64,000 bases of DNA from assembly GCA_037176725.1 (NCBI GenBank), contig JAZBRS010000029.1, positions 43,038,001 through 43,102,000 of the forward strand, given 5' to 3'. Every line of letters starts with the position of its first letter. Positions within the stretch are counted from its first letter, which is position 1. Made by a program: the position numbers and the translations under genes. The notes below the pieces were generated by a model. That model made no database searches. It was not told the DNA's origin and worked only from the letters and a program-made list of their open reading frames with translations. Below, one piece after another: positions 34,101-43,400 of the stretch. The stretch is from Posidonia oceanica (taxonomy: Eukaryota > Streptophyta > Magnoliopsida > Alismatales > Posidoniaceae).

Positions 34101-34119
34101 CAAGAAGTACTATCAGTAG
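28111..34119 (+). pseudogene. pol: Element Q: pro-pol polyprotein, one frame with nonsense codons
   Basis: 2002 codons in a single frame. In order: retropepsin-like protease with VDNGSGLN (Asp at 28555); a G-patch-like stretch WGYIKGTPLGRHGQG (about 29068-29112); a variable Ala/Ser-rich linker; RT (about 30900-31720) with RICIDYRDLNKAT and FMDGFSGYNQI but YVDN instead of YVDD (31519-31530); a first RNase H (about 31940-32330); an archaeal-type RNase H (32398-32780) with D-E-D-D residues in LYFDGAV, EAEYEA, HGDAML and ADVLA; and integrase with an HHCC finger, core D (GIDVIG), D (SDNGTNF), E (NGAVESANK) and no chromodomain. Dual RNase H marks the Tat lineage. Internal stops: TAG at 29959, 30052, 30670, 32383, 32461, 32878, 33511, 33556, 33661; TAA at 31504; TGA at 33976. 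The frame ends in TAG at 34117. Confidence 0.95.
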
Positions 34120-34265
34120 TCGAAGCCGGCCCCGTTGCGGATACTCTTCTCCCACCTACACATTTACATTCTCACTTCTTGCATTCCCATCCTTCTTGCA
34201 TCTGCTATCTTGTCTCTTACTTTTGTTCTTGAACATGCGCTCATGCTTCTTCTATCCTACTCATA

Positions 34266-34348
34266 CATCAATCCTTTTCAAATCATCATCGTCATCCTCT
34301 CAAAGCATGCATCAATCCTTTTCAAATCATCATCGTCATCCTCTCAAA
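34266..34348 (+). repeat. Short direct duplication in the Q spacer
   Basis: Two copies, 44 bases apart, of a 39-base sequence beginning CATCAATCCTTTTCAAATCA. Confidence 0.9.
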
Positions 34349-34737
34349 TCGCATATTGCATCTTCTGCCTGGTGATGAAAACCAGAAGTGCTTGGCTGCT
34401 TTGGAAAGAGTCCACCCTGCCTCACCCGGCACTACTTAGATGCCTTAGCATGTGAGGGAGCTACCACCAAACAGGACAGGCGAACTGCCTAAACTCGTAA
34501 GGACATACACCTCTGAGGGAGAAAAAATGTTAGGATGTGAGAAAAAAAAGTGAGAATAAGATATCTAGGCTTGGGCACATCCAAGGAACAGAAAACGAAG
34601 ACAGAAGCCAGCCTTAGAGATAGGGGTGTGCAGTCTAACCCTGTTCCCTCAGCCCATCACATGGCAGACCCAAAGCCCACATCCAATACAACTCAAACAC
34701 CCTTCCTTTTACCTCCAAAATGGGGATAGCAAAGGCC

Positions 34738-34862
34738 TGTGAAAAAAAAAGGAGAAAAAGAAATCAAACAAACAAAAAAGAGATGGAACAAAAACAAAAA
34801 AAAAAGGGGGAGAAAAAGCAAGCAAAGAAAAGGAAAAAAAAGGAAGAAGAGAAAAGGGCAAG
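34738..34862 (+). repeat. Purine-rich (A/G) tract
   Basis: Nearly pure A/G over about 125 bases. The ORFs of Lys/Arg/Glu here are composition artefacts. Confidence 0.8.
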
Positions 34863-35624
34863 ATTCAGCCCAAAAATACAGGCAGCATCATCCCCCCGTA
34901 CCTTACAAGAAACCCAAGGGTGTAAGCCTAAAAGGGTCTACCACTTCCCTTCAAAAACAAACATTTACCATCTCCTGGCTAGGGGCAGGGAAAGACCGCA
35001 TACCCATGAGGGAGAAATCAAAAAAGAGAGCAGAAAAAGTAGGTGTAGGTCCTGAGAGCTTGGTAGGTAACCTGTCCTCACCACACCACTACCTGTATAC
35101 TCCCAACACCCATTCTGGAGTGCCACCAGCAAGCTAAGAGTCCAAGTAGGGCCCAGTGAGTCAGGGATCACTCCCTTCCTCTGCAGCAGGCACCAAAGCA
35201 CTCCGTATGCTGAGGGCACAAAAGCATACTAATCATCTCTCAAGCACACCAACCTGCATCATGCATACATGCATCTTCAATCATCCTTTCCTTCCTATCA
35301 ATCGTCCTGCTCTGCAACTCGCTTCGGCCCTGAGACAGTACTCCTTGCCAAGCACGCGTTGACGTCGCTCGAGCTGCGCTGGTCCGGATCTCCTGCCAGT
35401 CCTCGCCCCCGTGTCAACAAGACTGCTACAGATCCTTCCTGCTTATGATTGCTCAATTGCTCTATTCTGATATTAACTGCTGAATACATATTGAACTGCT
35501 TTATCAGCTTCAAATTCTACTTCCTGTAAAAGATTATATGCCTGTGTGATCTGACTATCTACAGTATTGATAACAGGTACCTTCAAGCTCTGCAGCATCT
35601 GCCTGTACCCCTGCGGCCTGCGCC

Positions 35625-36827
35625 ATGGGATATCCAATTCTTGAAACCCCAGTGCATTGTTCTAAAGCCCTGCGGGGCTGGATTGGCAAGCTTACTCAGG
35701 AAGACTACGAGAAGCTGCGCCTCTAGGGCATACCCACGAAATTGCTGAAAGCGGCTGATGTCGAAGTGAGCCGCCATCTCCTCTGTACCGTCGCAAGATT
35801 CTAGAAGCCAGTGCACCATGTCTTCCGCTTCGGAAGAACTGAACTGACACCTACTCTGGAAGAGGTGTGCCGCATCTATGGCTTCTCCCGGCTGATGGGA
35901 CCACCCATTTTCATGAGGTGTGACAAATACATAGCAGTCCTCTGCAAGCTATCTGGGCTATCTACTGACAGGTGCCAGCAAAGACTGATCTGCACCAGCA
36001 GCCCCGTGCCCATGCTGTGCTTGCACTACTTTGATGAAATCATAGACAAGCGTGCTGAACTTGGAGATGATTTGTGGCTTCGGGGATTTGTCACCCGATT
36101 TCTGGGAGAGCTGATCTTCACTCATGGCCAGATGATAGTCGCGATAGAAGTTGCTGACATCGCATTAGCTGTGGTGACTAGGCAGATCGACCTGGCACCA
36201 GTCATCTTGGCTGAAACTTACTGCGGACTGGACCGTATCTCCCACCGCTGCCGCCACTTCCACGGCTGCGGAGTACTAGTGCAGATCTGGTTGGCTGTAC
36301 ATCTTGAACTGGACTTGCTGCGCCCCCGGGGCTACATTATTGAAACATACAGCAATAGCGGCCATGCCAAGACAATCAAGAAGGTCCCCGAAGAATACAA
36401 TAAGTTATCTGAGCTGACGGACGACATCGTCACTTGGCGCATCATCCCGCCTGCGGCTGAGCCCTTCACTATCTTCTTCAATACCCGCGATGCGAGACTC
36501 GTGGTCCTGCTTGGATTCACTGGGGTGGTGGAGTACCACCCCATCCGGGTCATGCGGCAGTTCGGACTCCAGCAGGGCACCTTCATAGACAGCACAGCCC
36601 CGAAGCTACTTCAAGCATATCCTTGCGGGACAGCATCTACTACTGCAAAACTGGCTGATCTCATGCAGCATGGAGTGCGGTCTACTGACCTGGCATCTGC
36701 ACAAGGCTCGGGGTGCACTCCCGAATATCTGACGGAGGTACAAGCTTTCTGGCCTATCAACGAAATACCTCCTGGCACTCCTCAGTTCCTTGACTCCAGA
36801 AAGGCAAAGAAAATCAGGACCGACTAG
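35625..36827 (+). pseudogene. Extra ORF of Q: plant-mobile-domain-like (DUF7745-like) protein, two stops
   Basis: A separate sense-strand ORF 1.5 kb after integrase. An ATG in strong context (GCGCCATGGG, 35625) opens a 400-codon frame interrupted by TAG at 35724 and 35802; from 35811 it stays open for 338 codons. Around residues 60-85 it reads F*KPVHHVFRFGRTELTPTLEEV. This resembles the start of plant mobile / aminotransferase-like domain (DUF7745) proteins, where a Trp is expected at the stop. Mixed alpha-helical sequence follows (LCKLSGLS, FVTRFLGELIFTHG, HRCRHFHGCGVLVQIWLAVH). No signal peptide or membrane segment is seen. Plant mobile domains occur in transposon-derived and cellular plant proteins; the biochemical role here is unknown. 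Captured host or transposon gene is the likely origin. The family call is from remembered motif shape, without a search. Confidence 0.7.
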
Positions 36828-37362
36828 AGCGTCCATGTAACTGTCTGCCTATTTTCTACTGTAAACTTTTGGCCTGTCATAGGCATGTAATCAAGTTCAA
36901 TCAATACAAAGGCATTCTGAGCCACCTGTTTGCATTTCAAAACTGCTTCAAGTGCATACATCATCATATCAATCATATCTGCAGGGCCCCTGGCCAGACT
37001 TGCTGCCAAACACCGCGGGAAAAGTCCTCATCAGTCAACCCAACCGTTGACCCATGACATCTGAGCAAACAAGCTACCGGGCACCATCATCCGGATCTTC
37101 ACCAACGGACTGGCACCCCCAACTGCTCGGCGATAGGTCCGTCATCATCTTTGGGCTGGTACCCCAAACTACTCGTCTGGTAAACACGACAGTTTTGTCT
37201 TCATCCTCTGCTTTCGATGCCAAGGACGCGTTGGCCAATCCTTGGTATCATCCTGATACCAGGGGCATCTTTTGATCACCCCTTGATATCATTCTCCCTC
37301 TCTTTCCCTCATGGTATTCCTGGTATCATGAGATGATTCGCTCTCGTGAAACCCATTCATTT
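36828..37362 (+). other. Element Q: 3' region before the minisatellites
   Basis: Non-coding. At 37085-37195 it has two single hairpin-type units (AACTGCTCGGCGATAGGTCC and GGGCTGGTACCCCAAACTAC) that resemble the M repeats, followed by a segment (37195-37270, TTTCGATGCCAAGGACGCGT) similar to M near 10290-10340. These look like the unamplified ancestral repeat. Confidence 0.6.
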
Positions 37363-38902
37363 GCCGGCCGATAAGTCTGATATCTTATCATCTCTTTCCC
37401 TTTGCCGGCCGATAAGTCCGATATCTTATCATCCTATTCTCTTTCCCTTTGTCGGTCGATAAGTCTGATATCTTATCATCTCTTTCCCTTTGCCGGCTGA
37501 TAAGTCTGATATCTTATCATTCCTTTATCCCCTCTTTGCCGGCCGATAAGTCCGATATCTTATCATCCTATTCTCTTTCCCTTTGTAGGCCAATAAGTCC
37601 GATATTTTATCATCTCTTTCCCTTTGCCGGCCGATAAGTCCGATATCTTATCATTCTATTCTCTTGCCCTTTGTCGGCCGATAAGTCCGATATCTTATCA
37701 TTCTATTCTTTTATTCATTTGCCGGTCGATAAGTCCGATATCTTATCATCTCTTTCCCTTTGCCGGCCGATAAGTCCGATATCTTATCACTCCTCCTTCC
37801 CCTCTTTGCCGGCCGATAAGTCCGATATCTTATCATCTCTTTCCCTTTGCCGGCCGATAAGTCCGATATCTTATCACTCCTCCTTCCCCTCTTTGCTAGC
37901 CGATAAGTCCGATATCTTATCATTCTATTCTTTTATTCATTTGCTGGCCGATAAGTCCGATATCTTATCATCTCTTTCCCTTTGCCGGCCGATAAGTCCG
38001 ATATCTTATCATCTCTTTCCTTTTGCCGGCCGATAAGTTCGATATCTTATCATTCTATTCTCTTTCCCTTTGTCGGCCGATAAGTCCGATATCTTATCAT
38101 TCTATTCTCTTTCCCTTTGTCGGCCAATAAGTCCGATATCTTATCATCTCTTTCTCTTTGCCGGCTGATAAGTCCGATATCTTATCATTCTATTCTTTTA
38201 TTCATTTGCCCACCGATAAGTCCGATATCTTATCATCTCTTTCCCTTTGTCGGCCGATAAGTCCGATATCTTATCATCCTATTCTCTTTCCCTTTGTCGG
38301 TCGATAAGTCCGATATCTTATCATCTCTTTCCCTTTGCCGGCTGATAAGTCTGATATCTTATCATTCCTCCTTCCCCTCTTTGCCGGCCGATAAGTCCGA
38401 TATCTTATCATTCTATTCTTTTATTCATTTGCCGGCCGATAAATCTGATATCTTATCATCTCTTTCCCTTTGTCGGCCGATAAGTCCCATATCTTATCAT
38501 TCCTTTATCCCCTCTTTGCCGGCTGATAAGTCCGATATCTTATCATCCTATTCTCTTTCCCTTTGTCGGCCGATAAGTCCGACATCTTATCATCTCTTTC
38601 CCTTTGCCGGCCGATAAGTCCGATATCTTATGACTCCTCCTTCCCCTCTTTGCCAGCCGATAAGTCCGATATCTTATCATTCTATTCTTTTATTCATTTG
38701 CCGGCCGATAAGTCCGATATCTTATCATCTCTTTCCCTTTGCCGGCTGATAAGTCCGATATCTTATCACTCCTCCTTCCCTTCATTGTCGGTCGATAAGT
38801 CTGATATCTTATCATTCTATTCTCTTTCCCTTTGCCGGCCGATAAGTCCGATATCTTATCATCTCTTTCCCTTTACCGGCCGATAAGTCCGATATCTTAT
38901 CA
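37363..38902 (+). repeat. Palindromic minisatellite 1 (about 35 units of 40-50 bp)
   Basis: The core GCCGGCCGATAAGTCCGATA + TCTTATCA is repeated about 35 times. It contains the inverted repeat GATAAG....CTTATC with an 8-base loop. Cores are joined by one of a few spacers (TCTCTTTCCCTTT, TCCTATTCTCTTTCCCTTT, CTCCTCCTTCCCCTCTTT, TTCTATTCTTTTATTCATTT) used in mixed order. It lies between the extra ORF and the PPT. ORFs reading KSDILSSLSLCRP are translations of the repeat. Confidence 0.95.
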
Positions 38903-38998
38903 ATCTTTTTCTTATCAATTTCAATCAATCACTCCTTTTTCTTATCAATATCAATCAATCACTCCTTTTTCTTATCAATATCAATCAATTACTGCTCT
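38903..38998 (+). repeat. 30-bp direct repeats between the two minisatellites
   Basis: Three copies of CTTATCAATATCAATCAATC plus ACTCCTTTTT, with small differences. Confidence 0.85.
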
Positions 38999-39890
38999 TT
39001 CCGGTTGATAGGACTGTAAACTATCATCTTTGGCTGGTGTCTCATCTAGCTCGCAGTTGTGTTATACGGCTGACATCCAGTAACTGTCCCTCGTAATTGC
39101 ACCTTCCGGTTGATAGGGCCGTAAACTATCATTCTCTGGCTAATGATCCAAAACTCATCCTTGGCTAATATCCGAAACTATCGCTTGCAATTACGTTATA
39201 CGGCTGACATCCAGTAACTGTCCCTTGCAATTGCACTTTCCGGTTGATAGGACTGTAAACTATCGCTCCCGGTTGATAGGCCCGTAAACTATCGCTCTCG
39301 GTTGATAGGCCCGTAAACTATCGCTTTCGGTTGATACGACCGTAAACTATCACTTGCAATTGCATTATACGGTTGATATCCAGTAACTATTCCTCATGAT
39401 TGCGCTTTTCGGTTGATAGGTCCGTAAACTATCGCTCTCGGTTGATAGGTCCGTAAACTATCGCTTCCGGTTGATAGGACCGTAAACTATCGCTGCGCCA
39501 ATCATGTTATACGGCTGATATCCAGTAACTATCACTCGCAAATGCCCTTTCCGATTGATAGGATCGTAAACTATCGCTCCCGGTTGATAGGCCCGTAAAC
39601 TATCGCTCCCGGTTGATAGGCCCGTAAACTATCGCTTTCGGTTGATAGGACCGTAAACTATCACTCTCTGGCATTTGCGTTATACGGCTGATATCCAATA
39701 ACTATCACTCACAACTGCTTCCGGTTGATAGGTCCGTAAACTATCGCTTCCGGTTGATAGGTCCGTAAACTATCACTTTCGGTTGATAGGTCCGTAAACT
39801 ATCGCTCCCGGTAGATAGGTCCGTAAACTATCGCTTCCGGTTGATAGGTCCGTAAACTATCGCTCCCGATTGATAGGACCGTAAACTATC
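38999..39890 (+). repeat. Palindromic minisatellite 2 (about 29-bp units with a second motif)
   Basis: CGGTTGATAGGTCCGTAAAC + TATCGCT repeated about 20 times, with the inverted repeat GATAG....CTATC. Single copies of TTATACGGCTGATATCCAGT + AACTATC interrupt it at about 39060, 39190, 39366, 39506 and 39684, so it has a two-level order. It ends by switching back to one unit of minisatellite 1 (39891-39920). The interrupting motif matches the M unit GGCTGATATCCCCAACTATC. Confidence 0.93.
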
Positions 39891-39920
39891 CGGCCGATAA
39901 GCCCGACACCTTATCACCCT

Positions 39921-40450
39921 CTTCGCACGACTTTGCCCCAGGAAAGCAAAGTCCTGCATCCCTCTACGATCGGAGAGTCGGCCTCTCTCCTCTCGCACTC
40001 CTTTTGCTAGCTTGCTCCCCGGGCGGGGACAAGCTGCACCTTTCTTTCTCGCCTTGTCGTGCAAGTTTGACCTGCCTGCTGAGTCTTCGCGCCACATCGC
40101 GTTTTCTTTTTTAGCATTCTTCTTTTGCATTCCCTTTGCACTTTTCATTTCTAGCACTGCATACTAGTCCAGCATCATCATCATTTTTTGTTGCATTAGC
40201 ATTCTTAGCTGCACTAACTTTTGCACTAACATTTGCATTGCATTTGCATTAGCATGCATTGTGTACATTGCATCTCATCCATCTGCACCTGCATCTTTGC
40301 ATTGCGGCAACGGGCTACGATTTTCGGTGCATCCGCCGAATAAGTAGCTCATGCCCATAGCAAACCTCAGCTCCCGTCGGTCAGATGGGGTGTCTTGTCA
40401 ACCTTGAGCAGCGGCCTCGCTTCGCTTGACCTCACTCAGGGAGGGGCATC
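39921..40450 (+). other. Element Q: 3' end region with pre-PPT block and PPT
   Basis: Non-coding. Up to about 40135 it is mixed sequence (GACTTTGCCCCAGGAAAGCA and similar). A TTTGCATTAGCA-type simple tract runs 40140-40310. The block at 40297-40450 is shared with M next to the LTR. The polypurine tract is CTCAGGGAGGGGCATC (40435-40450). Confidence 0.8.
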
Positions 40451-43400
40451 TGTTGACACCCCATTTTGACAGGCTTGAATCAGTTGGAGTTCTTCGGTGA
40501 CTTCTGGATCCAAACCTAGGTCAAACCACACCATTCCTTTTCATCTTACCCTTCAAAACAAGCCCAAACTTGACCTAAGCTTACACCCCTTTCCCTAACC
40601 CAAAACTTACCCAAAAACCATAGGAAAATCCACCATTCCCAACTTAGCAAACCTACCCAAACATTTAGAAATTTCCAACCTAAAACCACTCCCAAAAACC
40701 CTAGAAAACCTAGGTAAAACTACCCTTTTTCTACACCTCAAAACCCTTCCAAAACATTCTCAAAACCAAACCAAAACGCTAGGAGCAACACTAGACACCC
40801 TAGGCTACACACTCCCCAATTTTCACCCCTTTTCAAAACCTCTAAACCCTCCATTTACCCAAATTATCCTTTTCTCTCTCCTAGAATATTCTTTTCTCTC
40901 TCCTGATTATCCTCCTTCTTTTCACCCCCTTCTCTCCCTTTTTCTTGCCTGGCTGTGGGCCCCCCTTGTGCTTCTATCTCTTCTCAATCTTATTTCTATT
41001 TTTATCTTATTTTTTAGCATTTTCCTTGACCTCCAAAAATTATTTTTTATTCCTTCATTTCTCCCTTTTCCTCTTCCTTCTAATTCCCTTTTCCTTTTTC
41101 TTACCAAATCCTTAAAAAACTCTTAAAAACTTTCAAAAACTCTAAAACAGAAGGAAAGCAAACTAAAGCCCTAAAATAAATAATTAAAACCTAAACAAAC
41201 AATTAAAAAACAAAAGCCTAACTAAATCTAGCCAAAATGGAAAATCAAGAATGCAAGCTAAAAAATGCAAAATATAAAAAAATAAAATGCTGTAAAATCA
41301 AAGAAAAAACCAAAATGTAATCAAAACAGGTAAAAGTAAAATCCTATTAAAAAACAACCAAGAAAACAAATCCTAAAAGAGAGAAAACACTTAAGAAATG
41401 CAAGGGCTAATAATTAAAAAGGAAAAACCTAACTTAACAACCCTCAAAAGAACAACTCGAAAACTTAATTAAAAAATAAAAAACAAACAACCAAAATTTA
41501 CAAACACTTAATTAAGAACTTAACAAGAAAACTTAACTAAAGAAAATATTAAAAGAACTCAACAAACAAAAATAAAAAACAAATCAGAGAAGACTTAAGA
41601 AAAAAAAAGACTAAAACCAAAAGTCTAAAACTCACACTAATTAATTTAAAAACAAACATTAAAAAATCCTAATTAACATCCCAAGTACTTAACAAGAAAA
41701 ACATAATTAAAAAACAACTTAAAAAACTTAACAATCATTTAATCAAAATCAAAAACGAATAAAAAACAAAGAAAACCCTAAAAACCCTAATCAAAACTAA
41801 AACCCCTTTAAACCTAATTAACTAACCAAAAACAATCATTAAAAAGCTTAATCAAAGTCCTAATTTAAAACACAATCACTCTAAAAACTTTTTCTATTTT
41901 TATTTTATTTTTATCAATTTTATTTCTTTCTTCTTTCTCTTCCTCTTTCCTTTCCTTCCTTTCCTCCCTTTCTTTCTATTCTTTTTCCTTTCTTCTCCTG
42001 CTGGGCCCAGTCCGGCCCGTCTCCCCTCCTTCCTTCTTTTCTTTCTTTTCTTTTGCGCAGCCCGGCCCACGACCGCTCCTTCTCCTCTTCCACCCTTCTT
42101 CTTCCTCCGCTTCTTCTGTTTTCTTCCCGAGGCAGCCGACTCCCTCCACCTCTTCAAATTCAACTTCTCTTCTTCCCTCCTGATCCCATCAGCGCCAGCG
42201 TCCGACCTCCTCTCTCGCGTCTCTATGGACTTTCGGGGGGCATTAATTGCCAGTCTTCTCTGTCGTCCCTTCTCTGACAGCTGTTGCTCCCGCCAGTGGC
42301 AATTCAAAAAACCACCACGCTTCACTACGTCCCTCCTGCATAAAACCAGCACTTCATTCCCTCCTCGATCGCCTTTTGTCATCCAGAGAGAGTGAGAGAA
42401 TCCAGAGCACCCCAGCATCCGAATCCCTCTTTTCTTCCACGGAAAAACTCAGCTCTTCCTCCTCCTTCATCCCACTGAAACCAGCACCTGTTCCAGGCCT
42501 CAAACCACCCAGCATTCCTCCCCCAATCGCACCCAGACAACCACCACCTCAGCCCTCCATTCCTCACCCAATTCCACCCAGCATTCCCCCCCTGAACACT
42601 CTGAAACCACAGCAGCAACCCAACTTCTTCCTCCAAAAAATTCCCAACTCCACAGCTCACCAAATCCACCCAAACTCCAGCATCCTACTCCCCAGAACAT
42701 CGCCTTCCCAGACCACCAAACCTTCAGCCTCCATCACCACCATAGACTAAGCCCTCCACCACAAACACCTGCGGCCAATTTCACCAGAAATCCACTTGAC
42801 GACCTATCTTCCTCTCCAGACCACCACCAGCCCTTCCAAGCATCCACACACCTTCGCCAGACCTCCAGCAAGTCGCTAGCAGACACCTCCACCCACCTAA
42901 GATAACCAGCAGCCCACCCAAAATTCCGAATCTCCGCTCCGGTCGTCGAAGCTTCGCTCCGACCATCCAGGAAGCTCCGGAGCACTCCACTGAAGAGATC
43001 CAGATGCTCCCGAGCCGTCAACAGTGCCTGCAACCACCGGACGACCACCGCCGGCAAGCACTAGATCAGCCTGCGTCGGGGGAGCTCTCCGGATGTCGAA
43101 ACAGGTACTACTCCACGCCATTAGTTTAGTTTTCTTCTCTTCTTGCTTCTCCGCCTATTAGTTTAGCCTTCTGTCCCCTCCTGTTCCGAGTCGTCATCGC
43201 CGGCGACTCCTTCTTCTCCGGCGAGCTCTGAGCTCGGATCGTCGAAACAGCTGCAGAACTCCCTCCCGACCAACCCCCGAGAACCGCTCGACCTCCAGGA
43301 GTACTCCAGTGGCCTCAGAATGCCACGACGACGCGTCGATCGCTCGGACCACCTCCGAGCAGGTCTGCGACGCTCCGGCATCTTCTCTGGCCTGCTCTGA

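Larger units (their letters stand above)
34120..35624 (+). other. Element Q: spacer after integrase
   Basis: No gene recognised. It has a 39-base direct duplication (34266-34304 and 34310-34348), a purine-rich A/G tract at 34738-34862 that includes AAAAAAAAAAGGGGGAGAAA, and several short non-conserved ORFs. ATAACAG just before 35577 would fit a splice acceptor upstream of the next ORF. That is only a possibility. Confidence 0.55.

Noticed and set aside
34738..34862. Central polypurine tract of Q
   Set aside because: Purine-rich but unlike the true PPT (GGGAGGGGCATC), and after integrase. No second-primer evidence; likely simple sequence.
37449..38886. Ser/Leu-rich ORFs with KSDILSSLSLCRP repeats
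   Set aside because: Translation of palindromic minisatellite 1.
37363..38902. CRISPR-like array of palindromic repeats with spacers
   Set aside because: Eukaryotic context. The spacers are a handful of recurring sequences and not unique, and the array sits inside an LTR retrotransposon.
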